Source: an uncultured Dokdonia sp. (GTDB lineage: Bacteria > Bacteroidota > Bacteroidia > Flavobacteriales > Flavobacteriaceae). Taken from it: a DNA stretch of 64,000 nucleotides. Each line of letters opens with the position of its first letter. The first letter of the stretch is position 1. This document shows, piece after piece, positions 34,838-43,206 of this stretch. The stretch is from the NCBI RefSeq assembly GCF_947492535.1, contig NZ_CANLNH010000002.1, positions 372,001 to 436,000 on the forward strand, written 5' to 3'. A program made the translations under genes and the position numbers. The notes under the pieces were generated by a model that saw only the letters and a program-made list of their open reading frames with translations, was not told the origin of the DNA and did no database searches.

Positions 34838-36130
34838 CTATTTGGTTAATTTTAAATAATCAAGAATATCATCATACAATCCTCCATCATTAGCATATAA
34901 AGCATAATTCTTTGCAGATCTAAACCATTCTTTTGTGGTAGGTTTCGACTTTTTTATCCCTTTTAAAATATCCTTTGTACTAAGTGGTTTAGGAATACCA
35001 TCTTTAAAAGAAGCTTGTAATTTATGTTCTACAGCAATATCAATAGCTGCCATAATATCTGCTCCTGAAAATTCTTTAGATGCTTTTGCTAGTGATTTGT
35101 AATCTATAGGATCTGTAGGTTTTTGTTTGAGATGGATGTTAAAAATAGCTTCGCGTGCTTCTGCATCAGGTGGTGACACAAAAATAATTCTATCAAAACG
35201 ACCTGGTCTTCTAAACGCAGGGTCCAAATACCATGGGGCATTGGTTGCGCCTAAAACAAGGATGCCATCATTATCAGATTCTAAACCATCTAATTCTGCT
35301 AAAAATTGATTAATAACTGTTCGACCAGCTGTTTTATTGACATCATTTCGATTGGCGCCTAAAGCATCTATCTCATCAATAAAAATAACACAAGGTTTAT
35401 TTTTACGAGCGACTTCAAAAATTTCGTGTAAGTTACGTTCAGAACTTCCTATCCACATGTCTAGAATATCATTAATTCCTACATTAATGAAACTAGCATT
35501 AATCTCTCCTGCCGTTGCTTTTGCTAGGTGAGTTTTTCCACAGCCAGGAGGTCCATATAACAAAATACCTCCTCCAATTTTCTTGCCATACGCTTTGTAT
35601 AAATCTTGATGTTGTAATGGCTTAATAATTTTAAGAGAAATTTCTTCTTTTACAAGATCCATACCACCTACATCACTAAAAGAAGCATCAGATTTGCTAA
35701 TAAAAGAAAGCGCATCTTCATCTGTAAAATCAGCATCTGGAGTAGTACTTACTTTCATATACTGATCAAAATCTTCATTGCTATATGAAGGGTCTATAGA
35801 AAGAATGACTTGATATGTTTTTTGTGCTTCGGCAATATCCTTTTGGTTAAGCTGACAATAACAAAGTAATTCCAAGTGTTTTATATCACTAGAGTTTGAT
35901 GTTATCTCTTCTAATAGTACAAGAGCAGCAGGTATTTTGTTCTGCTTGTAAAAGCAAGTAGCTAAGATAAATTTTGCCTGTTTATGAGTGCTTTCTATAT
36001 TGAGTACTTCAATTAAGTGTTGTTCGGCTTCTGTAAAATCACCCTGATCAATATAGAGCTTGGCCACTTGTATTTTAAGTGGAATATTGTTAGGAGAAAA
36101 TTGAAGTGCTTCTAATAAACTTTCTAGCAT
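34838..36130 (-). CDS. AAA+ ATPase with N-terminal TPR domain (Cdc48/FtsH-like module)
   Basis: 430 residues: TPR repeats (about 1-120), then a single AAA module with Walker A GPPGCGKTHLAK (about 190), Walker B VIFIDEIDALG, and RRPGRFDRIIF containing the arginine finger. The module resembles Cdc48/VAT/spastin ATPases rather than MoxR. It probably remodels or unfolds protein complexes. Partner: the membrane TPR protein directly downstream. Its start codon overlaps the start of the helicase remnant on the other strand. Confidence 0.85.
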   Translation of the reverse strand: MLESLLEALQFSPNNIPLKIQVAKLYIDQGDFTEAEQHLIEVLNIESTHKQAKFILATCFYKQNKIPAALVLLEEITSNSSDIKHLELLCYCQLNQKDIAEAQKTYQVILSIDPSYSNEDFDQYMKVSTTPDADFTDEDALSFISKSDASFSDVGGMDLVKEEISLKIIKPLQHQDLYKAYGKKIGGGILLYGPPGCGKTHLAKATAGEINASFINVGINDILDMWIGSSERNLHEIFEVARKNKPCVIFIDEIDALGANRNDVNKTAGRTVINQFLAELDGLESDNDGILVLGATNAPWYLDPAFRRPGRFDRIIFVSPPDAEAREAIFNIHLKQKPTDPIDYKSLAKASKEFSGADIMAAIDIAVEHKLQASFKDGIPKPLSTKDILKGIKKSKPTTKEWFRSAKNYALYANDGGLYDDILDYLKLTK

Positions 36131-36266
36131 GGAGAATAAATTATTTTTTCAAAAATATTATTTAGAACTCATCTTGACTTTTATAAGAAGTAAAGAGAGA
36201 CTAAAAATACGTTTTCATTATTTAAATATAGAAAGAGGACTTAAAATAAAAACAATTGATATTTAG
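36129..36266 (+). pseudogene. Degraded copy of the 3' end of the SF2 helicase gene
   Basis: A 45-codon frame ends with LKIRFHYLNIERGLKIKT, closely matching the helicase C-terminus LKARFHYLNTEGGFKTKT at 33540-33600, and the matching frame extends upstream (FFQKYY versus FFNYW). It is in the same orientation as the helicase but on the far side of the TPR/AAA+ pair. Confidence 0.7.
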
Positions 36267-36434
36267 AAATAGATATATAGTTGCAGTAGTACTATATATT
36301 TTTATTTTTTCAATTCTTTAATAAGTTTGGAAACCTCACTATAATTAGAAAGATTATCTATTATATATAAATTTTGGTCAAAAGTGATGCCTCTCCTTCT
36401 AAATAGGTATTAATCGTATTCAAGAATTAAAAAA
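36267..36434. other. AT-rich gap with a possible gene scrap
   Basis: On the minus strand a 35-codon frame (36409-36302) reads like the C-terminus of a protein (RRRGITFDQNLYII...KLIKELKK, then TAA) but has no start. It may be another decayed fragment. I see no promoter or RNA gene. Confidence 0.3.
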
Positions 36435-37337
36435 TTACACCCACTCCTTTGGATTTTTCAATACTTCTAGAAGCCTAGCTTCTTCACTTCCTTCTTCAGG
36501 GTGATGATCATATTTCCATTGTACTACAGGAGGAAGACTCATTAAAATACTCTCGATACGGCCATTGGTTTTAAGACCAAATAGGGTGCCTTTGTCGTGT
36601 ACGAGATTAAATTCTACATAGCGGCCACGACGTACTTCTTGCCAATCTTTTTGTGCTTTCGCGAAAGCGGTATCCTTTCTACGCTCTACTATTGGAATAT
36701 AGGCTTCTAAAAAGCTATCTCCAACGGTCGTCACAAAATTGTACCAATCTCGCATAGACATTTCTTCTGTCTTTTTGAGATAGTCAAAAAACAGACCACC
36801 TAAACCACGACCTTCATTGCGATGTGCATTATAAAAATACTCATCACAACGTGCTTTATATTTTGGGTAAAATGCAGGATCATGTGCATCACAGGCATTT
36901 TTACATACCGTATGAAAATGAATGGCATCTTCATCAAATAGATAATAAGGCGTTAAGTCCTGACCTCCACCAAACCACTGATCTACGATCTCCCCCTCTT
37001 TATTATACATTTCAAAATAGCGCCAATTTGCATGTACCGTTGGCACCATGGGGCTTTTTGGATGTAATACAAGAGACAGTCCGCAGGCAAAGAAGTTAGC
37101 ATCTTTTACGCCAAAATACTGCTGCATGGTTTCTGGTAATTTCCCGTGAACTTCAGAGATATTCACGCCTCCTTTTTCAAATACATTCCCATTTTCAATC
37201 ACACGCGTACGACCACCCCCACCTTCAGGACGTTTCCATAGATCTTCTTGAAATGTGGCTTTACCATCTATAGTTTCTATAGCTGTTGTAATAGTGTCTT
37301 GTAAGTTTTTAATGTAGGATACAAATTGGTCTTTCAT
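36435..37337 (-). CDS. hemF: Coproporphyrinogen III oxidase, oxygen-dependent
   Basis: Converts coproporphyrinogen III to protoporphyrinogen IX using O2. 300 residues with the conserved VPTVHANWRYFEM, WFGGGQDLTPYY, FNLVHDKGTLFGLKTNGR and SLPP segments. It is last in the leftward haem operon. Palindrome copy at 36655-36668 encodes TAFAKAQ in the region before QEVRRGRYVEF. An aerobic lifestyle is implied; no hemN is in the window. Confidence 0.97.
   Translation of the reverse strand: MKDQFVSYIKNLQDTITTAIETIDGKATFQEDLWKRPEGGGGRTRVIENGNVFEKGGVNISEVHGKLPETMQQYFGVKDANFFACGLSLVLHPKSPMVPTVHANWRYFEMYNKEGEIVDQWFGGGQDLTPYYLFDEDAIHFHTVCKNACDAHDPAFYPKYKARCDEYFYNAHRNEGRGLGGLFFDYLKKTEEMSMRDWYNFVTTVGDSFLEAYIPIVERRKDTAFAKAQKDWQEVRRGRYVEFNLVHDKGTLFGLKTNGRIESILMSLPPVVQWKYDHHPEEGSEEARLLEVLKNPKEWV
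36655..36668. repeat. TTTCGCGAAA palindrome in hemF
   Basis: GCTTTCGCGAAAGC plus GG, read on the minus strand as AFAKA. Confidence 0.9.
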
Positions 37338-37351
37338 AAGGTACTTTCTTC

Positions 37352-38131
37352 TTAAGAGAGTTGTTTGTTTTTTTGAGATGCGGGAAGCTGTTGTTTTGTG
37401 TCAGGCTCTAATAACTCAATAGTTTGTTTAGTAGCTGCAGTTACAGAAAGCGGTAATACAAGAATAACCCCAACAATTGGAATTAATAAAAACAGCATAA
37501 ACACAATACCATTTCCTATCGCTTGTCCTTTATTTTTACGAACAAATTGTATGCTTTTATCATAGTCATAATGACGTTCTAAGGTATAATCCATATTACC
37601 AAAACCAGCATAATACGCTTGTGTTAAAAATAAGAGTACTGTCGAAATAAGACCAATCACAGGAATAAGTCCTAGTAACAGTATAGGAATCGTCAAGAGC
37701 AATTCCATACTTAGGTTACGTACGTTTATTCGAATACCTCGCCAGAGTTGTGCCTTAAAGCTCGTCTCTCTATGCGTATGATTTGCTCCGGATAAATGGG
37801 CTTCAATTTTTTCTGATACAGGACTCATAAAAGGAGCACTTAATGCCATGACAATGTGTTTATATAAGATGAATCCAATTGCAATGATGAATAATGCACT
37901 TAAGATTTCGGCAAATACAAAAAAGGCATGTTTTCCAAATTCCCAAGGCCAGATTTGTTCTATCCAATGTCCAATATTATCAGAAAGGCTATAAGCAGAA
38001 ACGCCTATAATAATAGCAGTGAGTAAGCTAATAGTCATCGGAATGGCAAAATATTTCCAAAGACCTAGTTTAGTCACAAGCCCAAAAGAGCTGCCGTAGG
38101 TTTTAAGTCCGTTAAGAATACCTTTAATCAT
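37352..38131 (-). CDS. EI24/CysZ-like membrane protein
   Basis: 259 residues with about four strong membrane segments, a conserved MSPVSEKIEAHLSG loop after the second, and an LLGLIPVIG-type segment, typical of the EI24/CysZ family. E. coli CysZ is a sulfate channel; the role of Bacteroidota members is not known. The start overlaps the stop of the upstream gene by 8 bp, so it is in the haem operon transcript. Confidence 0.75.
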   Translation of the reverse strand: MIKGILNGLKTYGSSFGLVTKLGLWKYFAIPMTISLLTAIIIGVSAYSLSDNIGHWIEQIWPWEFGKHAFFVFAEILSALFIIAIGFILYKHIVMALSAPFMSPVSEKIEAHLSGANHTHRETSFKAQLWRGIRINVRNLSMELLLTIPILLLGLIPVIGLISTVLLFLTQAYYAGFGNMDYTLERHYDYDKSIQFVRKNKGQAIGNGIVFMLFLLIPIVGVILVLPLSVTAATKQTIELLEPDTKQQLPASQKNKQLS

Positions 38132-38612
38132 CTTCTATATGTGTTAATGTGTCAGGGTGCTCCTGCATTTGTTCTATAGTGGTATGCTTTCGCGAAAGCG
38201 GAATCAACACCATCACCAATTGTACGAGTTGGCTCTCACTTGCATCTGTATGTTTCATTGCAAAGGTACGTCCTACATGATTATTATGTAAATCCATAGC
38301 TCTTGCTAAAGGTGCGTTTACAGAAAAATCTTCATGCCAATCGGTAATACGTTTTGCCCATGAAGCAGCTTTTTCTATAGAAGACCATCGTTTGCATCTG
38401 CGGATAATTAAAACATTCCATAGCGCATGTCTAAACGCATTAGCACGACCATTTTTATGATGTGCTTTTCCGAATTTTTGGTCACAAACCTTTACTGTTT
38501 TACGAGTGGCCGTATACGTTGGAATCACATACAATGGATGTCGTAAGCAAAACCCGGCAAGACTCCAGAGCTGCTTAAAATCCATTGATTTTATGACCTT
38601 ATTGAGGTTCAC
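38124..38612 (-). CDS. Conserved protein of unknown function (DUF6973-like)
   Basis: 162 residues, basic, with the conserved NAFRHALWNVL and WHEDF...MDLHNNHVGR segments that I associate with DUF6973; metal-binding His residues are plausible. An internal ATG at 38585 is an alternative start. The gene starts 1 bp after hemE and overlaps the EI24 gene. The palindrome at 38186-38199 is read as PLSRK near the C-terminus. Confidence 0.65.
   Translation of the reverse strand: MNLNKVIKSMDFKQLWSLAGFCLRHPLYVIPTYTATRKTVKVCDQKFGKAHHKNGRANAFRHALWNVLIIRRCKRWSSIEKAASWAKRITDWHEDFSVNAPLARAMDLHNNHVGRTFAMKHTDASESQLVQLVMVLIPLSRKHTTIEQMQEHPDTLTHIEDD
38186..38199. repeat. TTTCGCGAAA palindrome in the DUF6973-like gene
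   Basis: GCTTTCGCGAAAGC, read on the minus strand as PLSRK. Confidence 0.9.
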
Positions 38613-38613
38613 A

Positions 38614-39645
38614 CTACTCTTTGTATTCTTTTACAGCTTCTATAAAGGCACCTGCATTTTCTAAAGGTACATTAGGTAAAATACCATGCCCAAGATTTAC
38701 AATGTATTTATCTTTTCCAAAGGCACGAATCATCTCTGTAACCATTCGTTTAATTTCGCTCGGAGGCGAAAACAAACGTGTAGGATCAAAATTACCTTGT
38801 AATGTAATGTTTCCACCCGTTAAATAACGCGCATTACGAGCACTTACAGTCCAGTCTACACCTAATGCTGAAGCACCCGATTTTGCCATCGTATCTAACG
38901 CAAACCAACATCCTTTTCCAAAAGCAATCACAGGAGATTCGTCTTTAAGCGCATCTATAATTTGCTGGATATATTGCCATGAGAAGGTTTGATAATCTTC
39001 TGGAGAAAGCATGCCTCCCCAACTATCAAAAACTTGTACAGCATTCACACCTGCTTTTACTTTCTCTTTAAGATAAGCAATCGTCGTATCTGTAATTTTT
39101 TGTAATAATGTATGCGCTGCGAGCGGTTGTGTAAAACAAAACTCTTTAGCTTTATCAAAGTTTTTTGATCCTTGTCCTTGCACACAATAGCAAAGAATTG
39201 TCCACGGACTACCAGCAAAACCAATCAACGGAATTTCATCATTGAGTTTTTCTTTGGTCATTTTGATCGCATCCATCACATATCCTAATGTTTCCTGAAT
39301 ATCTGGAACAATCACCTGTTCTACATCTTTTGCAGATCGAATAGGGTTAGGTAACCACGGACCAATATTTGGTTTCATCTCTACATCTATATTCATAGCT
39401 TGTGGAATCACGAGAATATCTGAAAACAAAATGGCAGCATCCATCCCGTAACGACGTATAGGTTGTACGGTAATTTCACTAGCTAGTTCAGGTGTTTGAC
39501 AGCGTGTAAAGAAATCATATTTTGCTTTGATTTCCATAAATTCAGGGAGATATCGTCCTGCCTGACGCATCATCCATACGGGAGGACGCTCTACAGTTTC
39601 TCCTTTTAAAGCTCTTAAAAATAAATCGTTTTTTAGTGTACTCAT
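38614..39645 (-). CDS. hemE: Uroporphyrinogen decarboxylase
   Basis: Decarboxylates uroporphyrinogen III to coproporphyrinogen III. 343 residues with the active-site [15 protein letters not shown] near the N-terminus and GHGILPNVP near the end. The frame is open to 39726, but the extra 27 residues come from an intergenic inverted repeat, so the start is the ATG at 39645 ([10 protein letters not shown]). Confidence 0.97.
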   Translation of the reverse strand: MSTLKNDLFLRALKGETVERPPVWMMRQAGRYLPEFMEIKAKYDFFTRCQTPELASEITVQPIRRYGMDAAILFSDILVIPQAMNIDVEMKPNIGPWLPNPIRSAKDVEQVIVPDIQETLGYVMDAIKMTKEKLNDEIPLIGFAGSPWTILCYCVQGQGSKNFDKAKEFCFTQPLAAHTLLQKITDTTIAYLKEKVKAGVNAVQVFDSWGGMLSPEDYQTFSWQYIQQIIDALKDESPVIAFGKGCWFALDTMAKSGASALGVDWTVSARNARYLTGGNITLQGNFDPTRLFSPPSEIKRMVTEMIRAFGKDKYIVNLGHGILPNVPLENAGAFIEAVKEYKE

Positions 39646-39660
39646 AATGTTATGTCTGTT

Positions 39661-39717
39661 CGAGCGCAGTCGAGAACTAAAATAATATGTTGTTTGTTGG
39701 CCTCTCGACTGCGCTCG
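39661..39717. repeat. Inverted repeat between hemD and hemE
   Basis: CGAGCGCAGTCGAGA (39661-39675) and its exact complement TCTCGACTGCGCTCG (39703-39717) flank a 27-bp AT-rich loop. It has the look of an interspersed flavobacterial intergenic repeat and could form a strong hairpin in the hem mRNA. Confidence 0.8.
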
Positions 39718-39742
39718 AGGGGACACATTTGTTTTGTTAAAC

Positions 39743-40864
39743 TTAACTAGTTAATTTTTTTAATGTATTTACCGCTTTTGCGATGGTACTTTCTATGGTT
39801 GTTGCATTAGATACAATCACTTGATTTGTGTATTTTCTTGCTTCGGTTGCTGTGGTTTCTCCAATGCAGAAAAACCTCACCCCCAGCCCCTCTCCTTGAG
39901 GAGAGGGTAGCTTTTTATTTGCACTAAAGTAACTTTGTACTCCACTGGGACTATAAAATAAAATTCCGTCAAACGCCTGATGAAATACCTGCTCATTTCT
40001 ATGAGTTTCATAAGTCACAATTTCGTTACAAGGAATCTTCGCTTGTTTTAAAATTGTAGGCAATTCGTCTCTACGTTGTTTACTACAGAAATACGTAAAA
40101 TGCTCGTTTTTATAGTTTTTTGCTATAAAATGTGCTAATTCTGCTCCATTTTGAGCTGTTTTGGCTACTTTATAACTGTTTTCTTCTAAAAGAGCCGTTG
40201 TTTTATTTCCAACGCAAAAACACCTCACCCCAGCCCTCTCCTCAAGGAGAGGGAGCTTTTTAATCACATTTAAAAATGCTTTAGCCCCGTTTTGACTTGT
40301 AATAATGACATTCTGAATATCTTTTGGAATCTCAAAATCGATGGGTTGTACAGAAATCGCATCATATTCCACAAAACTGACACCTGCATTGAGAAGGAGT
40401 TCTCGCTGGTTTGAGAGTAGTTTTTTTGTGGATAACACCCTCATCCCAACCTTCTCCCTCAAGGGAGAAGGAGCTTTTTCTCCTTTTCTTTTGATAATAT
40501 CATCATAAATAACTTGAATGCTTTCAAGAGCTATTTTATTTGGATAGCGTAGTACACGATATCCTAATCCTCTTAAATGAGTATCTCTAAGTTCATCCTT
40601 TTCTTTTTGATCTTTCTTATTGTGATATGCTCCATCAAGCTCTATGACAAGCATAATTTCTAGAGAACAAAAATCAACGATGTATTCTTTTATAGGATGT
40701 TGTCTTCTAAATTTAAGATTTTCAAATTGCCTGTTTCTTAGTAATTGCCATAGATGCTCCTCGGCAGGTGTTTGTTCCTGTCTTAAGTGCCGAGCGATAT
40801 CTTTTTTGGTAGCTTTTTTCATAATTTCCCTTCTCAGCGGGAGAAGGGTTAGGGATGAGGGCAT
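39743..40864 (-). CDS. hemD: DUF559 nuclease domain fused in frame to uroporphyrinogen-III synthase
   Basis: One open frame of 373 codons. Residues 15-125 are a DUF559 (VSR-like PD-(D/E)XK) domain: [49 protein letters not shown]. Residues 141-373 are HemD, which closes hydroxymethylbilane into uroporphyrinogen III. Three starts are possible: 40864 (3 bp after the hemC stop, probably the ancestral hemD ATG), 40822 (native DUF559 start) and 40444 (M141, HemD alone, 233 residues). HemD contains two repeat-derived insertions, [11 protein letters not shown] and [12 protein letters not shown], each just before a conserved FC[VI]G strand. Activity is expected because hemD is needed, but it should be tested. 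Confidence 0.85.
   Translation of the reverse strand: MPSSLTLLPLRREIMKKATKKDIARHLRQEQTPAEEHLWQLLRNRQFENLKFRRQHPIKEYIVDFCSLEIMLVIELDGAYHNKKDQKEKDELRDTHLRGLGYRVLRYPNKIALESIQVIYDDIIKRKGEKAPSPLREKVGMRVLSTKKLLSNQRELLLNAGVSFVEYDAISVQPIDFEIPKDIQNVIITSQNGAKAFLNVIKKLPLLEERAGVRCFCVGNKTTALLEENSYKVAKTAQNGAELAHFIAKNYKNEHFTYFCSKQRRDELPTILKQAKIPCNEIVTYETHRNEQVFHQAFDGILFYSPSGVQSYFSANKKLPSPQGEGLGVRFFCIGETTATEARKYTNQVIVSNATTIESTIAKAVNTLKKLTS
39875..39907 (-). repeat. GGGaTGAGG-type hairpin repeat, copy A (in hemD)
   Basis: CCTCACCCCCAG followed by the hairpin CCCTCTCC-TTGA-GGAGAGGG; encodes [10 protein letters not shown] in frame. Confidence 0.85.
40223..40253 (-). repeat. GGGaTGAGG-type hairpin repeat, copy B (in hemD)
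   Basis: CCTCACCCCAG followed by CCCTCTCC-TCAA-GGAGAGGG; encodes LLEERAGVR in the same frame as copy A. Confidence 0.85.
40438..40861 (-). mobile_element. DUF559 cassette bounded by inverted hairpin repeats
   Basis: A 424-bp unit with copy C at the left (40438-40471) and inverted copy D at the right (40828-40861). Reading inward from both ends gives CCCTCATCCC(T)AACC(C)TTCTCCC, i.e. terminal inverted repeats, each with an internal hairpin (CCTTCTCCC-TCAA-GGGAGAAGG in C). The single gene inside is a DUF559 nuclease starting at 40822. The right end abuts the ATG 3 bp from the hemC stop, and the left end supplies ATGAGGGTG as the present hemD start, consistent with insertion at the old hemD start codon. 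Confidence 0.6.
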
Positions 40865-40865
40865 T

Positions 40866-41783
40866 TTACTTCTTATTCATAGATGCTTTAATCTCTTTCA
40901 TGAGTTCGCGGCCTCCATTGTCTAATATTTCTAATGCACAGTCTACACCAAATCCTTGACTATGCGATATGGAAATAGACTGATTAACTTCTAATTTTAT
41001 CTTACCATCTAGTGAAAATAAAACACCTGTAAAATGAATCGTTTCATTTTCTATGGTAGCACTAGCTCCTATAGGAGCAGTACATCCTCCTTCTAACGTT
41101 CGTAAAAATTCTCTTTCTATATAGGTGCACAAGGCGGTTGCTTTGTGGTTTAATTTCGCGCAAGCGGTTTTAGAAAAATCATCTTCTTCTAGTGCAACAA
41201 TAAGCATGGCTCCTTGTGCGGGTGCGGGTGTCATCCAGTCCAATACTTCATAATTAGATGGAAGGACATTAATGCGTTCTAATCCCGCTTTCGCGAAAAT
41301 AGCCCCTGTCCAATCACTATCTGCTAGTTTTTGAAGTCGTGTGTTTACATTCCCTCGTAGATCTGTTGTCGTATGAGAAGGATATTTATTAAGCCATTGT
41401 GCTTGACGACGTAAACTTCCTGTTGCAATTGTACAACGCTGTGTATAGTCAGGATTCCCTTTATGAACTAAGATATCTTGTGTAGCGGCTCTTTCTAATA
41501 CAGCTGCTTGAACGATACCGATAGGAAGGGCTGTGGGTACATCTTTCATACTATGCACAGCAATATCTACTGTGCCATTAAGCATTGCAACATCAAGTGT
41601 TTTTGTAAAAATACCCGTGATACCGAGTTCGTATAATGGTTTATCTAGTACGAGATCACCTGTAGATTTTACAGGAACTAGCTCTGTTTTATAACCGTGA
41701 TCTTCAAGTTGTTTTTGTACGGTTGTTGCTTGCCACAATGCGAGCTCACTATCACGAGTCCCGATGCGTATGACTTTATTCAC
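40866..41783 (-). CDS. hemC: Hydroxymethylbilane synthase (porphobilinogen deaminase)
   Basis: Polymerises four porphobilinogens into hydroxymethylbilane. 305 residues with RGNVNTRLQKL and the dipyrromethane-bearing Cys in LEGGCTAPIGA. It overlaps hemA by 8 bp. A palindrome copy at 41285-41298 is read as FAKAG in a conserved AILAKAGLERL-type segment, where the resemblance to family sequence may be natural. A diverged copy is near 41154. Confidence 0.97.
   Translation of the reverse strand: MNKVIRIGTRDSELALWQATTVQKQLEDHGYKTELVPVKSTGDLVLDKPLYELGITGIFTKTLDVAMLNGTVDIAVHSMKDVPTALPIGIVQAAVLERAATQDILVHKGNPDYTQRCTIATGSLRRQAQWLNKYPSHTTTDLRGNVNTRLQKLADSDWTGAIFAKAGLERINVLPSNYEVLDWMTPAPAQGAMLIVALEEDDFSKTACAKLNHKATALCTYIEREFLRTLEGGCTAPIGASATIENETIHFTGVLFSLDGKIKLEVNQSISISHSQGFGVDCALEILDNGGRELMKEIKASMNKK
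41285..41298. repeat. TTTCGCGAAA palindrome, one arm, in hemC
   Basis: CCGCTTTCGCGAAA, read on the minus strand as FAKAG. Confidence 0.85.
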
Positions 41784-43026
41784 TGTCTGATTGTTCTAGT
41801 TGAAAAATAGCTTGTATGAGTTCAATACTCTGTTGTGTGCTACCGTTTGCAGTACGTAAGTGATTTGCAAATCTATTAGTGATCTTTTGGATAAGGCGAT
41901 CAGAAATTAGGTTTGCTTGCTCTTCATTAAAGCGTTCTATTTTCTTACGATGATTATTGAGTTCTAAGGTACTAATATCATTCAATTTTGATTTTAATGC
42001 TTGTATGGTTGGAGCAAATGCTCTTGTAGAAAGCCAGGCATTAAATTCTTTTGTGATTTGTGCTATAATAGCTTCGGCTTTAGGAATATATTTTTGACGA
42101 CGCTTTAAGGTATCATCCGTCATCTTAGAAAGTTGATCGAGATGAATAAGCGTTACGTTTTCTAAATCTGTTACATTACTTGATACATTTTTAGGAATGG
42201 ATAAATCAAGTATCAATAATGGTTTTTTTGTATAAATAAGCTCTTTTGTAATGGTAGGATTTTGAGCACCAGTAGCGACAACTAAGATATCTGTTTGTGA
42301 AATCTCACTTTGGATATCTGCATAATCTTTTACAAGTAAGTTGAATTTTCCTGCTATTTTCTGAGCCTTTTCCTTGGTACGATTTATAAGTGTGATATGC
42401 TCATTTTTGGTATGTTTAATGAGATTTTCACAGGTGTTACGTCCTATTTTTCCAGTTCCAAAAAGAAGAATGTTCTTTTCAGAAACATAAGGTACACGTG
42501 CCATGATGTATTGTACAGCAGCAAAGCTTACAGAAGTGGCACCCGATGAAATTTCTGTTTCTGTCTTAATACGCTTACTTGCTTGGATCACACTATTGAT
42601 TAATCGTTCCATAAAAGGATTGACCAAATTGTGTGCTTTTGCTTTTTTAAATCCAACTTTAAGTTGTCCGATAATTTCAAAATCTCCTAAAATCTGACTA
42701 TCAAGACCAGTCCCTACTTTAAATAAATGTTGAATGGCATCATCGCTTTCGTGTATGTATGATACTTTTTCAAATTCTTCTACGCTTCCAAGAGTGTATT
42801 TGCAAAGAAGTTGCACAAGTTGCGATGGACTCTGTGCAAAACCGTATAATTCGGTCCTATTACACGTAGATATTACAGTAAGTGCTTCTACTCCCGAAGC
42901 CTTAGCATTTGATAGGATGTGTTCTTGTGCGTCTTCAGAAACACTAAAATGTCCACGTACTTCGGCATCAGCTTTTTTATAGCTAAGACCAATGACATAA
43001 AATTCTGAAGACTCTGAAACTTTCAT
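41776..43026 (-). CDS. hemA: Glutamyl-tRNA reductase
   Basis: First committed enzyme of C5 haem synthesis: reduces glutamyl-tRNA to glutamate-1-semialdehyde. 416 residues with catalytic Cys in STCNRTELYGFA (about 53), NADPH-binding GTGKIGRN (about 185) and a helical dimerisation domain at the C-terminus. It leads the leftward hemA-C-D-E-x-x-F transcript. hemL (the next enzyme) is not in the window. Confidence 0.97.
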   Translation of the reverse strand: MKVSESSEFYVIGLSYKKADAEVRGHFSVSEDAQEHILSNAKASGVEALTVISTCNRTELYGFAQSPSQLVQLLCKYTLGSVEEFEKVSYIHESDDAIQHLFKVGTGLDSQILGDFEIIGQLKVGFKKAKAHNLVNPFMERLINSVIQASKRIKTETEISSGATSVSFAAVQYIMARVPYVSEKNILLFGTGKIGRNTCENLIKHTKNEHITLINRTKEKAQKIAGKFNLLVKDYADIQSEISQTDILVVATGAQNPTITKELIYTKKPLLILDLSIPKNVSSNVTDLENVTLIHLDQLSKMTDDTLKRRQKYIPKAEAIIAQITKEFNAWLSTRAFAPTIQALKSKLNDISTLELNNHRKKIERFNEEQANLISDRLIQKITNRFANHLRTANGSTQQSIELIQAIFQLEQSDSE

Positions 43027-43033
43027 AGTGGCG

Positions 43034-43041
43034 CAAAAATA
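43034..43041 (-). promoter_or_regulatory. -7 box very close to the hemA start
   Basis: TATTTTTG on the minus strand matches TAnnTTTG and ends 7 bp before the ATG, which would give a very short or absent leader. No -33 box at the usual spacing. Confidence 0.4.
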
Positions 43042-43157
43042 TCTTCCTTAGTCGAAAAAAAATAACGCTAGACGTTCCAAAATTGTCGAATTGAACAAAT
43101 TCAGGTATTTCTACGTGCAGATTTCTGTAAAACGCCTTATTTTAGAGGTGCTGTAAG

Positions 43158-43192
43158 CGATATGCATATATCGTTAATTAGAATGATTCTAA
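43158..43192. promoter_or_regulatory. Two inverted repeats between hemA and araC-type gene (Fur-like operator)
   Basis: TTAGAAT-G-ATTCTAA (43178-43192) is a perfect 7-1-7 inverted repeat, the geometry of Fur/PerR operators, 14 bp before the AraC gene's ATG. A second, CGATAT-GCAT-ATATCG, is at 43158-43173. Confidence 0.5.
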
Positions 43193-43206
43193 ATAAAATA
43201 GTAAAT

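Noticed and set aside
36302-36409. Small minus-strand gene near hemF
   Set aside because: No start codon or recognisable family; at most a decayed C-terminal scrap.
39646-39726. N-terminal extension of HemE (27 residues)
   Set aside because: It is encoded by the intergenic inverted repeat; family length and the MSTLKN start support 39645.
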